A stretch of DNA of 64,000 nt from Adhaeribacter radiodurans. Lineage in GTDB: Bacteria; Bacteroidota; Bacteroidia; Cytophagales; Hymenobacteraceae. Location: the NCBI RefSeq assembly GCF_014075995.1, contig NZ_CP055153.1:3906001-3970000 (forward strand). The letters run 5' to 3'. The notes under the pieces were generated by a model, which did not search any database, was not told the origin of the DNA, and worked only from the letters and a program-made list of their open reading frames with translations. A program made the position numbers and the translations under genes. Every line of letters begins with the position of its first letter. Position 1 is the first letter of the stretch. This document shows positions 53,484 to 64,000 of the stretch, piece by piece.

Positions 53484-54482
53484 TTAAGGCATGTAATTAA
53501 CTTCTACCTGAAAGCGGCTGTCGGAGGCGGCAAGTTTCTGGTAGGCTCGCTTTGATACTCGAATAATAACTCTATCGTTGGTACTGTTTTCAGGTAATTT
53601 ACCACTTACCCGTACGTACACACTTTGGTTATTTAAGGTATTTTTCACTTGCAAAATAGTACCCACCGGAGCGGTTTTATGCAAGGCTAAATATTTATTG
53701 CCTTCTGCTTTGTCCATTATTTCTGCCATCCCGCTTTCCGAAATCCGGCTTAAGTTTTCGGTGTAGCGGGTTTCGGTACGTTCTTCTTTTACATCCGAAT
53801 TATCCCGGGTTGCCACCGAAGCAGTAGCCGATTTAATTTCTTCCCGGCGGGTAACAGGCTTTGTGCTGGCTGTTGGCGTAGTACTTACAACCTTTTCTTC
53901 TGCTTTTTCCTCATCTGCAATGGTCACCGGACTGGAAGTACTTGTTCCGGAGCTAGTAACCGGAGGCGCCACCACTAAACTTTGGCCTTCCTGCAGATCG
54001 TCGGAAGCTAAATTATTCCATTTTTTAATATCAGAGGTGCTTACATTATATTGCCGGGCAATGGAATACAAAGTCTGGCGGGCTCCTACCTGGTGCACTT
54101 TATTTCCATTACTACTTTCGTTTCCTGTTGTTGGGCTGGTTATTCCAGGACTAGTAGGCACCGAAGCAGAAGCTTCTTTTTGTTGACTAATTACCGGCGA
54201 AGTACTTTGGGCAGAAGAAGCTATACCGCGACTGGGAACAAAAACCGTTTGCCCTACTACTAAAGAGGTTACTCCCGGATTAGCTTGTTGTACTTGGGTA
54301 ACCGAAACACCGTAGCGACGCGCTAAAGCATAAATTGTTTCTTTAGGGGCTACTTTATGAACGGTGAAGCTTTTACCATTTTTAACAACTGTACCTACCG
54401 AATCTACTAATGCCGGAGTAGCGGCTTGGGCAACCTGAATGAAACCGCAAGTAAAAACTGCGGCCAAAAAACCTTTAATCAT
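53484..54482 (-). CDS. LysM protein 1 with C-terminal RlpA-like (double-psi barrel) domain
   Basis: Exported peptidoglycan-binding protein of 332 residues. Signal peptide 1-20 (VAQA), LysM at about 39-83 (ETIYALARRYGVSVTQVQQA) and about 129-172 (QTLYSIARQYNVSTSDIKKW), a Ser/Thr/Val-rich linker, then a conserved domain of about 75 residues (YLALHKTAPVGTILQVKNTL) like the double-psi barrel of RlpA. The equivalent of the RlpA catalytic Asp/His is not clear, so binding rather than cleavage is possible. Closely related to the gene at 54786. Confidence 0.83.
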   Translation of the reverse strand: MIKGFLAAVFTCGFIQVAQAATPALVDSVGTVVKNGKSFTVHKVAPKETIYALARRYGVSVTQVQQANPGVTSLVVGQTVFVPSRGIASSAQSTSPVISQQKEASASVPTSPGITSPTTGNESSNGNKVHQVGARQTLYSIARQYNVSTSDIKKWNNLASDDLQEGQSLVVAPPVTSSGTSTSSPVTIADEEKAEEKVVSTTPTASTKPVTRREEIKSATASVATRDNSDVKEERTETRYTENLSRISESGMAEIMDKAEGNKYLALHKTAPVGTILQVKNTLNNQSVYVRVSGKLPENSTNDRVIIRVSKRAYQKLAASDSRFQVEVNYMP

Positions 54483-54519
54483 ACTAATATTCTAACGGGC
54501 TGAAGTTTCTTTCTTATTT

Positions 54520-54527
54520 CAAATTTA
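54520..54527 (-). promoter_or_regulatory. Putative -7 element of LysM gene 1
   Basis: TAAATTTG on the minus strand, 37 bases before the ATG, fits TAnnTTTG. The -33 site is only a T-run. The 303-base spacer 54483-54785 otherwise holds one isolated DnaA-box-like TTATCCACA (54588-54596) and AT-rich sequence. Confidence 0.5.
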
Positions 54528-54785
54528 ACCTTTCGCCCCGGATAAAAAAATTTACTTTTATTGCCAGCCTATATTTTCCAGAAAGATTTATCCACATTTG
54601 GGTTAAGGATTCTGCTAATTATTACTATTTAAGTCAGCTAGGTAATAGAGAAGATTTCAGATAGAAGAAAAAGATTTCTGCTGATGATTAGAAAATATTA
54701 ACAGAAAATTTAAATTATATAAAAAAAATATTCTATGAACAAGAAAAATAAATCTTATTCCTAAAATCCGGAAATAACAAAAAGC

Positions 54786-55793
54786 TTACTGATTAGAAGA
54801 CAGGATTTTATCGGCTACTTCGTACTGCACTTCTACCATAAAGCGGTTGTCTAAAGCTCCGAGGCGTTGGTAAGCTCGTTTCGAAACTTTAACGATTACT
54901 TTATCATTCGAACCAATATCGGGTAGTTTACCTATTACCCGCACCGAAACCGCCTGGTTATTCATCAGGTTACGAACTGTAATAAAAGAGCCTACAGGCG
55001 CAGTTTTATGCAAAGCCAGGTACTTATTACCCGGTCTACCTTCGCTGATTAATTCGGCCAGGCCACTTTCCGTTATCCGCGATATAGTTACCTTGGGAGC
55101 ATCTGCGTCAATGTTGTCGTCGTGGCGAACAGCGGGGTTATCGGTTGGTACTGTTTCCGGACGAGAAACAACTACCGGCGCTTGCGTTAAAGTAGCTTCT
55201 TCGGGTTTAACCGGACTTACTGGCATTACCGCAGAATTAGCTACTGCTTTTGTGGCAACTGCCTGGGGTTTTACAATTAAAGTTTGATTATCGTGTACGT
55301 TATCGTCCGGCAGATTATTCCATTTTTTTAAGTCGGCAACGCTTATCCCATATTGGCGGGCAATAGAGAATAAGGTTTGTTTGCTATCTACCTTATGTAC
55401 CTGATTTCCTTGTCCGTCAAACAGAGCTGGTCCGGCAGGCTTAGTACTAACCGATTTACCTTTTGGCTCTGTTTTAACCGGTGTTTTAATTTGATTTACT
55501 GTTTTAGCCGGATTACCTTTTACCACAGGCATTGGAACAAATATTACCTGTCCCACCAGCAGCGTGGTTAAACCCGGATTAGCTTGCTTAATTTTGGAAA
55601 CAGCAACGCCGTATTTCCGTGAAACAGAAAAAATTGTTTCTTTCGCTTGTACCTGATGCCGGATTACCTGATTGCCGTTAGGAGCCTCCACTTTTACTGT
55701 ATCCAACGGGGTTGCCTGACCGGCATTACAAACAGAAACTGCTCCCAGCGAAAATAAAGCCGCTACTAAAACCTTCATCATAACCATAATCAT
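54786..55793 (-). CDS. LysM protein 2 with C-terminal RlpA-like domain
   Basis: 335-residue paralogue of LysM protein 1 with the same plan: signal peptide (to about residue 25, CNAG), LysM 1 (ETIFSVSRKYGVAVSKIKQA), LysM 2 (QTLFSIARQYGISVADLKKW), low-complexity linker, and C-terminal domain (YLALHKTAPVGSFITVRNLM, VIVKVSKRAYQRLGALD). The ATG at 55791-55793 overlaps the stop of the upstream gene by one base (TAATG); several Met codons follow closely. It probably arose with protein 1 by tandem duplication. Confidence 0.83.
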   Translation of the reverse strand: MIMVMMKVLVAALFSLGAVSVCNAGQATPLDTVKVEAPNGNQVIRHQVQAKETIFSVSRKYGVAVSKIKQANPGLTTLLVGQVIFVPMPVVKGNPAKTVNQIKTPVKTEPKGKSVSTKPAGPALFDGQGNQVHKVDSKQTLFSIARQYGISVADLKKWNNLPDDNVHDNQTLIVKPQAVATKAVANSAVMPVSPVKPEEATLTQAPVVVSRPETVPTDNPAVRHDDNIDADAPKVTISRITESGLAELISEGRPGNKYLALHKTAPVGSFITVRNLMNNQAVSVRVIGKLPDIGSNDKVIVKVSKRAYQRLGALDNRFMVEVQYEVADKILSSNQ

Positions 55794-56638
55794 TAAACGG
55801 AATACCCTACCAGTGTATTTTTTTCTTTAATAAACAGCAGCGTATTATTAACTATAAAAAATGCATCCTGACTCAAACCGGAACCAATAGATACTAATAC
55901 TTCTTCCAACAGCATCAAGCCATCGACGGCGGAGTAAACGCCTAAAATATTTTGCCACTTACTCTCAGCTATTAACTCGTAATAACCTAAAATTAGAAAT
56001 TTTTCGGTTTCCAAATAATCAATAGCGCCATGAGCCTGCCGCCCAGAACGGGAAAGAATAAACTGACTCAGCAAAGCAAAATGCTCGCTAGTAGCCGGAT
56101 GATGAACCGGAAAGTTACTACCAACGGTCCGTAAGCGATTAAACCTAGCTATTGCGGCCTGTGCTTCTTTTGGTGTAATATCTTTTTCCAGAATGGCACC
56201 GGTTTGAGCATCTACAGCCAGTAAACGATCCTGTTCTGTTTTAACCGGCCGGGCCAAAATCCGGGAATTATTAGCAAATCCGTAAAAAACCACTTGCTCG
56301 TGTTGCCACTTAACCTGAAACGAATCAGCCGTTATGGCCGTGATTCCCTGGTGAGTACCAATTGCCCGATTTCCAAAACCATGCAGGTACAATACTCCTC
56401 CCGAAGCTTCTTCCAAACCAATCCACCAGTTTTCGGGCAACCGGAAAGGGCCTACTATCTGACCCGTACTTAAATCCAGAACTGCAAATTCCACTTGCAA
56501 CCGATCACTGTTTCGTAGCTCTAATACCAGCAAATTTTGTTCATAATCTGGCTTTATTTGCCAGATTGGCGCTTCAAACGTAAGCGAAAACTGTTTTTGC
56601 GGAATAGTAACTTTCAAAAGAATAACGGACCAGAACAA
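55793..56638 (-). CDS. DUF4905-like protein of unknown function
   Basis: 281-residue protein without signal peptide, beta-rich, with repeated WD/PQQ-like phrases (VLDLSTGQIVGPF, AVDAQTGAILEKD, GVYSAVDGLMLLE) that suggest a small beta-propeller-like fold. I assign DUF4905 from memory with moderate confidence. The start is TTG (56638), with another TTG seven codons later. Coupled by a one-base overlap to LysM protein 2. Confidence 0.65.
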   Translation of the reverse strand: MFWSVILLKVTIPQKQFSLTFEAPIWQIKPDYEQNLLVLELRNSDRLQVEFAVLDLSTGQIVGPFRLPENWWIGLEEASGGVLYLHGFGNRAIGTHQGITAITADSFQVKWQHEQVVFYGFANNSRILARPVKTEQDRLLAVDAQTGAILEKDITPKEAQAAIARFNRLRTVGSNFPVHHPATSEHFALLSQFILSRSGRQAHGAIDYLETEKFLILGYYELIAESKWQNILGVYSAVDGLMLLEEVLVSIGSGLSQDAFFIVNNTLLFIKEKNTLVGYSV

Positions 56639-56851
56639 CCAACTACCTGGTGTTGCAAAGGTAAAAAATCTATTGGAAAGCGAGGCTTTAAATTTTGAGA
56701 TAATCTGGTTAAGACACCTAACGGATAACTGAAGAAAGAATTACTAAATTTACTTTTTGGACAGAAGAACCGCTTCTTTTGCCCAAACTTAACTTAAATT
56801 GCGGAGGTATTTTTTAGATTTACTTCGTTAAAATTTTACGATAATTCATAA

Positions 56852-57589
56852 ATGGAAATAATCGGTATTATTCCGGCCCGTTATGCTTCTACCCGGTTTC
56901 CGGGAAAACCTTTAGTGTCTATCCAGGGCAAAACCATGATTCAAAGGGTGTACGAACAAGCCAGCCAGGCAAGGTTATCTAAAGTTTTGGTAGCTACCGA
57001 CGATGAACGGATTTTGGCGGAAGTACAGCGATTTGGCGGGGAAGCTATTTTAACAGCAAGCCATCACCAAAGTGGCACCGACCGTTGTTTTGAGGCCTAT
57101 ACCCGCTACAATGTACCCCACGATTTTGTAGTTAATATCCAGGGCGACGAACCTTTTATTCAGCCGGAACAAATTAATTTACTTATTTCCTGTTTCGAAA
57201 ACCCAGGTACCCAATTGGCTACGCTGGTTAAACCAATTGAAACCACTATTGAATTATTTAACCCGAACTCGCCCAAGGTGGTTATTAACCAACATCAGGA
57301 AGCGATTTACTTTAGTCGCCACCCCATTCCGTATTTGCGCGGCGCGGAAGAAAGCACCTGGGCCGTAAAACATTTATATTATAAACACCTTGGCATTTAC
57401 GGCTACCGCTCCGACATTCTAGAGCAAATTACGCAGCTTCCTCCCTCACCTTTGGAAAAAGCAGAATCACTGGAGCAATTGCGCTGGCTGGAGAATGGTT
57501 TTAAAATTTCAGTTGCTGTAACCTACCAGGAAACCTTTGGTATTGATACTCCCGACGATTTAGAAAAAGTTTTGCAACAAAAAGGATAA
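56852..57589 (+). CDS. kdsB: 3-deoxy-manno-octulosonate cytidylyltransferase
   Basis: Activates KDO as CMP-KDO for lipopolysaccharide inner core, so the organism makes KDO-type LPS. The 245-residue protein starts with the nucleotidyltransferase loop IIPARYASTRFPGKPL (5-20), and has TDDERIL, SGTDRCFEA, NIQGDEPFIQPEQI and HLGIYGYRSDIL, all typical of KdsB. It is a single gene, diverging from the DUF4905-like gene. Confidence 0.97.
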   Translation: MEIIGIIPARYASTRFPGKPLVSIQGKTMIQRVYEQASQARLSKVLVATDDERILAEVQRFGGEAILTASHHQSGTDRCFEAYTRYNVPHDFVVNIQGDEPFIQPEQINLLISCFENPGTQLATLVKPIETTIELFNPNSPKVVINQHQEAIYFSRHPIPYLRGAEESTWAVKHLYYKHLGIYGYRSDILEQITQLPPSPLEKAESLEQLRWLENGFKISVAVTYQETFGIDTPDDLEKVLQQKG

Positions 57590-57663
57590 ATGGGTAAATT
57601 TTAATTTTCTAAAATAAAGTATAAGTCGTTCTTAAAGCCAAGGATATAAATTTTGCCAGCTGG

Positions 57664-58011
57664 TTAATTGCCAACCTTTTTCGCTTTGTAATTTGCCTGG
57701 GTAAGAATTTGCAAAACTTTATCGCGGAAATCGCCTTGAATAACAATTTCCTGGTCTTTAATGGTACCGCCTACGCCGCACTTATTTTTTAATAATTTAC
57801 CTAATTCTTTTAAATCTTCTTCGGAGCCAACAAAACCTGTTACTAAGGTTACCTGTTTACCAGCCCGGGCTTTTTTATCGAGTTGTACTTTTAAATTTTG
57901 TTGCTGTGGCGGCAAGGTAGTTACCTGCTCCTCTTGCTCATATTCGTATTTGAATTCGGGATCGGTGGAGAAAACTACTCCTTGCCGTCCTTTTTTGTTT
58001 TTATCCGCCAT
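57664..58011 (-). CDS. SUI1/eIF1-like translation initiation factor (YciH type)
   Basis: 115-residue protein with a charged N-terminus and a C-terminal SUI1 domain at about 38-113, containing KQVTLVTGFVGSEEDLKELG, LKNKCGVGGTIKDQEIVIQG and FRDKVLQILTQANYKAK. Bacterial YciH proteins affect initiation fidelity in E. coli; direct evidence in Bacteroidota is not known to me. Single gene. Confidence 0.93.
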   Translation of the reverse strand: MADKNKKGRQGVVFSTDPEFKYEYEQEEQVTTLPPQQQNLKVQLDKKARAGKQVTLVTGFVGSEEDLKELGKLLKNKCGVGGTIKDQEIVIQGDFRDKVLQILTQANYKAKKVGN

Positions 58012-58050
58012 TTTAGGTTTTAAGTTTTATGTGCTGGGTTGTACGTTTTT
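58012..58050. repeat. Half-copy of the TTTTAAGTTTTATG-type word repeat
   Basis: TTTTAGGTTTTAAGTTTTAT immediately upstream of the SUI1-like gene, like the left half at 12170. No inverted partner is seen nearby. Confidence 0.45.
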
Positions 58051-58232
58051 ATTATTATTTTTTTACTATCAGGTAAGGGCCTTTTTATTTTAGCTTCGAA
58101 GCTGTTTAGCATCTTCAAAATTTACCTAAGTAGTCAGTCAAAAATAATCAAATATTTAGTATTGATATTATCGAGTACTTGGTGCAGATAAAAAGATAAA
58201 GAATCGAAGTTAAGGAAGGCCTTAAAATCGAG

Positions 58233-58502
58233 TCATTGGTTCAGCGATTGTTTACTCTTCACTACGCCATGCCTGTCAAACAGTTGTTCCCACATCTGGC
58301 TTAAGCTAAACTCCTTGCCGGTGGATTCCATTAACAGGAGCAACGGCAAAAACATCCAGTCACTCAGCCGCGAGCTGCTCGGCTCAATAAAACGACTCTG
58401 CCGGGCTAGTTGCTTCAAGGCTGGTTGGTCAAAGAGAAGGCTTAATCGAGCTAAAACTTCCTCTTCGGACACACTGCTGCTCCTGTGCGCTGCTTGTTCC
58501 AT
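58233..58502 (-). pseudogene. IS4-family transposase, N-terminal fragment (decayed)
   Basis: The 89-residue frame resembles the start of IS4-type transposases: LARQSRFIEPSSSRLSDWMF, then LSQMWEQLFDRHGVVKSKQS, then LNQ and a stop. In intact elements the next residues are typically RFN, and a CGATTT (RF) does occur 5 bases further in another frame, so a small insertion or frameshift probably broke it. The DDE catalytic domain is missing. Local G+C is visibly higher than in neighbours. I could not define terminal inverted repeats. Confidence 0.62.
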
Positions 58503-58628
58503 GCCCCAAAAACAACCAGGATCCGCCTTTTAATTCCTTAGCCGGTCGGATAGGGTGAAGACACCAACATGGGCCATATTTTTACTATTATTCGTAAGAT
58601 GAATCAGCTTCTGTGTAAACTTATGATT

Positions 58629-58653
58629 AAAGCTGCCTACAAGCAGCTTTTTT
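58629..58653 (+). terminator. Hairpin terminator without an obvious gene, upstream of ligA
   Basis: AAAGCTGC / GCAGCTTT-type arms (AAGCTGCctacaAGCAGCTT) with a T-run on the plus strand. No plus-strand gene ends just before it; it may terminate an unannotated transcript or be left from the IS element. Confidence 0.6.
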
Positions 58654-58698
58654 AATTTTAGGGGTGAGCGGCTACCAAAATAAGCGCAGGATTCGTAG

Positions 58699-60735
<2,037 letters not shown>

Positions 60736-60848
60736 GTTTAACTGTTCTGTATTGCTTATGAACCTGTTATAAACAGCTTATAGCGGTATTTTTTTATTAC
60801 AAAGCTTATTCTTTATTCGCATAAATGTTACCAGCAAGGATTTTATAC

Positions 60849-60879
60849 TTTGAAATATTTCAGGCACTCCGTACTTTTG
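60849..60879 (+). promoter_or_regulatory. Promoter of dapA
   Basis: TTTG (60849-60852), 19 bases, TACTTTTG (60872-60879): a perfect Bacteroidota primary promoter, 46 bases before the ATG. Confidence 0.78.
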
Positions 60880-60925
60880 AAAGAAGAAGCTTGAATAGAG
60901 TAGCTTTTTTTTCAAATTTTAACGC

Positions 60926-61789
60926 ATGAAAAGTTTACGCGGCACCGGAGTAGCCCTTATTACCCCTTTCACCCAGGACTTAGCTATTGATTTCGATAGC
61001 TTAAAAAAGCTGCTTCATTTTACCGTACAAGGTGGAGTTGATTACCTGGTGGTAAACGGCACTACCGCAGAATCGCCGACAACTACGGATGCGGAAAAAG
61101 AACAAATTCTGGCTTTTGTTAAAGATTTTACACAAGGTAAACTCCCCTTGGTTTACGGCGTCGGCAGTAATGACACCAGAAGTCTTGTAGAAACTATTAA
61201 AAAGACTGATTTTTCCGGAATTCAGGCAATTCTATCTGTTAGCCCTTATTACAATAAACCTTCGCAGCAAGGTCTTTACCAGCATTATATTCAGCTTGCC
61301 GATGCTTGCCCGGTACCCGTAATATTGTATAACGTTCCCGGCCGAACGGCCAGTAACGTAACTGCCGAAACTACCCTTAAATTAGCCAAGCACCCTAACA
61401 TTATTGGCATAAAAGAAGCTTCCGGTAACTTAGAACAATGTTTGCAACTGGCAAAACACAAATCCGCTGATTTTATGTTAATTAGCGGCGACGATTTGCT
61501 AACCGTGCCTATGATTTCGTTTGGTGCCGAAGGAGTAATATCGGTTTTGGCAAATGCATTCCCGGAAAAGTTTAGCAAAATGGTAAAGTTAGCCTTAGAC
61601 AATAACTTTCCGGAAGCTACTAAACTTCTTTTCGATTTTGTTGATATTAATCCGTTAATGTACGAAGAAAGCAATCCGGTAGGAGTAAAAGCAATATTAG
61701 AAATGCTCGGAATCGCTCAGCCTCATGTGCGTTTACCGCTGGTAGATGCTACTATGGCTTTAAAATCCAAACTACAGAAGTTGCTTTAA
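60926..61789 (+). CDS. dapA: 4-hydroxy-tetrahydrodipicolinate synthase
   Basis: First committed step of the lysine/DAP pathway, condensing pyruvate with aspartate semialdehyde. The 287-residue protein has GTTAE (45-49), Y135 in YNVPGRT, and the Schiff-base lysine K163 in GIKEASGN. It supplies the DAP used by MurE in region 1. Single gene with its own promoter and terminator. Confidence 0.97.
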   Translation: MKSLRGTGVALITPFTQDLAIDFDSLKKLLHFTVQGGVDYLVVNGTTAESPTTTDAEKEQILAFVKDFTQGKLPLVYGVGSNDTRSLVETIKKTDFSGIQAILSVSPYYNKPSQQGLYQHYIQLADACPVPVILYNVPGRTASNVTAETTLKLAKHPNIIGIKEASGNLEQCLQLAKHKSADFMLISGDDLLTVPMISFGAEGVISVLANAFPEKFSKMVKLALDNNFPEATKLLFDFVDINPLMYEESNPVGVKAILEMLGIAQPHVRLPLVDATMALKSKLQKLL

Positions 61790-61853
61790 CCGGGTTTATG
61801 AAGAAGTAATCACATTTTAGCTGAAGCTTAAACTATTTACCTTTCAGTATCAC

Positions 61854-61895
61854 ACTAAAAAGGCCTGGTTATTTAAATAACCAGGCCTTTTTAGT
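61854..61895. terminator. Bidirectional terminator between dapA and the CCG-domain gene
   Basis: A perfect 42-base palindrome centred on ATTTAAAT (AAAAAGGCCTGGTTATTT and its complement), with flanking A/T runs. It serves the convergent genes on both sides. Confidence 0.88.
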
Positions 61896-61920
61896 TTAAA
61901 TAACAGAAAAAGTAATTTCT

Positions 61921-62658
61921 TTACCAGCCACTCGCCAACACATCGGCGATGTGCATGGTTTTAATGGGTTTGTTATTGCGTTTTATATATCCGTCCAGGT
62001 GCATGAGGCAACTCGTATCCGTAGAAACAATGTATTTGGCTCCCGTACTTAAAGCGTTTTCTACTTTTTGCTCGGCCATAGCCGTTGAAATAGATTCAAA
62101 TTTAACTGCGAAAGTACCACCGAACCCACAACAAGTATCCGTTTCGGGCATTTCTATTAAGTTTAACCCGGTAACATTCTGTAACAAACGCCGGGGCGCT
62201 TCTTTAATGCCGCATTCCCGCAAAGCACTGCACGAATCATGATACGTAATCGATCCATCCAGGCGAGCGCCCGGAATGGTATCAATTAGTAAAACATCTA
62301 CCAAAAACTCAGTCAATTCAAATACCTTGCGTTCCATGTTCCGGTAGTTAATAAACTTAGACGTAGTCACGAACATGTCGGTGTAAGCATTGCGTATCAT
62401 ACCCACGCAAGATGCCGAGGGACTTACAATATAATCGGTATTTTCGGCGGAAAAGTCATCTAGAAATTTATGTGCCACCTGACAGCTTTCGTCTAAAAAA
62501 CCGGCATTATAGGCGGGTTGCCCGCAACACGTTTGATTCGGATTATACCGTACCTCACACCCTACTCTTTCGAGCACTTTTACCATATTTATACCGGTTT
62601 CGGGGTACAATTGGTCAACAAAACAAGGAATAAATATATCAACTACAGGTTTCGCCAT
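61921..62658 (-). CDS. CCG-domain (Fe-S)-binding protein, LutA/GlcF-like
   Basis: 245-residue protein with two cysteine-rich CCG domains: TCCGQPAYNAG (about 43-53) and DTCCGFGGTF (about 180-189), plus SASCVGMIRNAY and DSCSALRECG. This architecture is that of LutA/YkgE, the electron-transfer subunit of L-lactate oxidation. The usual partner genes lutB and lutC are not in view; the neighbour is an HMG-CoA lyase-like gene 3 bases away. The function in lactate use is therefore inference. Confidence 0.88.
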   Translation of the reverse strand: MAKPVVDIFIPCFVDQLYPETGINMVKVLERVGCEVRYNPNQTCCGQPAYNAGFLDESCQVAHKFLDDFSAENTDYIVSPSASCVGMIRNAYTDMFVTTSKFINYRNMERKVFELTEFLVDVLLIDTIPGARLDGSITYHDSCSALRECGIKEAPRRLLQNVTGLNLIEMPETDTCCGFGGTFAVKFESISTAMAEQKVENALSTGAKYIVSTDTSCLMHLDGYIKRNNKPIKTMHIADVLASGW

Positions 62659-62661
62659 TTC

Positions 62662-63510
62662 TCAGGAAGTAAAGACAGTTCCGGCTAGGGTCAGCGCCGT
62701 TTCAAATGCTTTTTTATTAAAATTCAAAGGTACGCCAATATTTTCAAAATAGGTGACCAAATTTTCTGTGGCCATGTTGCCAGTAAGCTTATCGGAGGCC
62801 ATAGGGCAACCACCAAATCCTTTTAAAGCTCCATCGAATCGGGTACATCCGGCATTATAAGCAGCTTTTACTTTATCCAGCCAGTTTAATGGTTGTACGT
62901 GCAAATGAGCCCCAAATTCAATCTGCGGAAAGGCCGGAATTAGATTTTGAAATAGGTATTGAATAGTAGCTGGTTGGGCTAGGCCTACGGTATCGGAAAG
63001 AGATATAATTTGTATGCCTAAATTAGATAGTTTTTGTGCAAAATTAAGTACTGTTTCGGCACTCCAGGGGTCTTGATAAGGATTGCCGAAACCCATGGAT
63101 AAATACGTAACTAAAGTTTTATTTCGTTGCAGACATAGATCCTGAATGCGGGCTAATTCGGTGAAAGCTTCGGTAATGGATTTGCGGGTATTACGCTGCT
63201 GAAACGTTTCGGACAAGGATAAAGGAAAACCCAAATAAGAAATTTTTTCCTGCACAGCGGCTTGTTCTGCACCCCGTAAATTTGCCACAATCGCCAGCAA
63301 TTTAGTAGAAGTATAGCTTAAATCCAGAGCATCCAGCACTTGCGGTGTATCTGCCATCTGCGGAATTGCTTTCGCCGACACATAACTTCCAAAATCTAAA
63401 GTATGAAAACCTACCGCCAGCAAATGCTGCAAATAAGTAATTTTTAGCTCCGTAGCAATTTTACTTTTTATTCCCTGCGTGGCATCGCGGGGGCATTCAA
63501 CTATTTTCAT
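62662..63510 (-). CDS. Hydroxymethylglutaryl-CoA lyase-like protein
   Basis: TIM-barrel enzyme of the HMGL family, which splits HMG-CoA (leucine breakdown). I choose the ATG at 63508-63510, 20 codons inside the longest frame, so that the barrel starts MKIVECPRDATQGIK; note CPRDATQG where most members have DGLQ. The product is 282 residues. FGAHLHVQPLNWLDKVKAAY (metal His region) and GFGGCPMASDKLTGNMATEN (catalytic Cys loop) are clear. It is probably in operon with the CCG protein. Confidence 0.85.
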   Translation of the reverse strand: MKIVECPRDATQGIKSKIATELKITYLQHLLAVGFHTLDFGSYVSAKAIPQMADTPQVLDALDLSYTSTKLLAIVANLRGAEQAAVQEKISYLGFPLSLSETFQQRNTRKSITEAFTELARIQDLCLQRNKTLVTYLSMGFGNPYQDPWSAETVLNFAQKLSNLGIQIISLSDTVGLAQPATIQYLFQNLIPAFPQIEFGAHLHVQPLNWLDKVKAAYNAGCTRFDGALKGFGGCPMASDKLTGNMATENLVTYFENIGVPLNFNKKAFETALTLAGTVFTS

Positions 63511-63570
63511 AAGTGGGCTGCATTCCAGTATCAATTTACTAAAATATATGCAAAGAGACATTAATATCAA

Positions 63571-63911
63571 GATAATAGATGCTAGACTATTGTGTGATTA
63601 AATAATTGAAGTTCTAAACCTTTCTACAATAATCTGGCATTTAATATATAAAGCTATTTATGTCCACTTACTTATTCAATTCCATGTTTACAAAATTCCT
63701 TTCTGCCACGAATAAATTTGCTTTAAGTAAATAATAAATCTTCCGAATTTATATGACTACAGTTCGTACAATTCTACAAAAGTTAAGGTAGTAAGCTCGA
63801 TTTCTTCAATTTCAGGAGTAAAACAAAATAGGTAAACAGACTTAGTTTAATCAAATAAGACGGCATTTACTATCTTTGAAACATCTTTTATCATCAAATT
63901 ACTCAATCAAA
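63571..63911. other. 341-base divergent spacer; promoter of the Ppx/GppA gene
   Basis: AT-rich, no open frame or hairpin of note. TATCTTTG at 63871-63878 (TAnnTTTG) lies 33 bases before the TTG start at 63912 and is the likely -7 element. The -33 box is poor. Confidence 0.5.
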
Positions 63912-64000
63912 TTGAAAATTGCTGCGATAGATATTGGTTCGAATGCCATTCGGTGTCAGATTTCCAACGTATTTATTTACGAAGGAAAGCCCATTTTTAA
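63912..64000 (+). CDS. Ppx/GppA-family phosphatase, N-terminal fragment (runs off the right edge)
   Basis: The TTG at 63912-63914 opens a frame of 29 codons reading KIAAIDIGSNAIRCQISNVF, the phosphate-1 loop of exopolyphosphatase/pppGpp phosphatases of the ASKHA fold. No stop occurs before base 64000. Divergence from an HMG-CoA lyase gene does not fix the substrate (polyphosphate or pppGpp). Confidence 0.75.
   Translation, partial: MKIAAIDIGSNAIRCQISNVFIYEGKPIF

Noticed and set aside
54588-54596. Isolated DnaA box TTATCCACA in front of LysM gene 1
   Set aside because: One copy of a 9-mer is expected by chance in a 64-kb AT-rich window, and there are no neighbouring boxes.
62662-63570. Longer start for the HMG-CoA-lyase-like gene at 63570
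   Set aside because: The extra 20 residues precede the first barrel strand and have no counterpart in the family; the ATG at 63510 fits better.

Overview
The window is a stretch of chromosome from a pigmented, Gram-negative member of the Bacteroidota, most likely Cytophagales/Hymenobacteraceae (Adhaeribacter/Pontibacter/Hymenobacter-like). The grounds are: a fused SecDF; promoters of the form TTTG-N19-TAnnTTTG; a TPP-riboswitch-controlled TonB receptor; KDO synthesis (KdsB); a DAP-type MurE (DNPR motif); and carotenoid genes of the CrtW/CrtZ/CrtYcd type. The genus is inference; no 16S rRNA, tRNA or CRISPR array was seen.

Region 1 (1-13974) is the division and cell wall (dcw) cluster, all on the minus strand: mraZ-rsmH-ftsL-ftsI-murE-mraY-murD-ftsW-murG-murC-ftsQ-ftsA, with ftsA running off the left edge. 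Most joints overlap or nearly abut. murF and ddl are not in the cluster. In front of mraZ are three 10-bp repeats that look like an MraZ operator sitting on the promoter, and next to them three perfect DnaA boxes.

Region 2 (13975-23201) is a carotenoid locus. A small secreted hypothetical protein (+) is followed by two minus-strand blocks. The upstream block is enoyl-CoA hydratase-crtZ-a MerR/B12-binding regulator resembling CarH/LitR photoreceptors. The downstream block is ECF sigma-crtI-crtB-unknown 176-aa protein-crtYcd-ispH-crtW. Together they predict a ketolated, hydroxylated beta-carotene derivative, possibly under light control.

Region 3 (23202-45768) is mostly housekeeping: comEC with a GNAT gene, phoH, a SAM hydroxide adenosyltransferase family gene, udk, secDF, nfu, an NhaD-type antiporter, a lipoprotein, aroC with a BatD-like gene, two tandem exported ferritin-like proteins, queG, ruvB, ridA and a glutaryl-CoA dehydrogenase-like gene.

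Region 4 (45769-64000) has the thiamin-type TonB receptor with its TPP riboswitch, small unknown proteins, a NadR-like kinase, a DUF4097-type protein with 18-residue TSGGS repeats, two LysM proteins, kdsB, a SUI1-like factor, a decayed IS4-family transposase fragment, ligA, dapA, a CCG-domain iron-sulfur protein, an HMG-CoA-lyase-like gene and the start of a Ppx/GppA phosphatase.

Between genes there are strong bidirectional hairpin terminators and several inverted pairs of short word-like repeats. I see no defence system, prophage or biosynthetic island beyond the carotenoid locus. The most promising leads are the DnaA/MraZ control region, the putative light-responsive carotenoid locus with its unknown coupled protein, and the repeat-pair structures.
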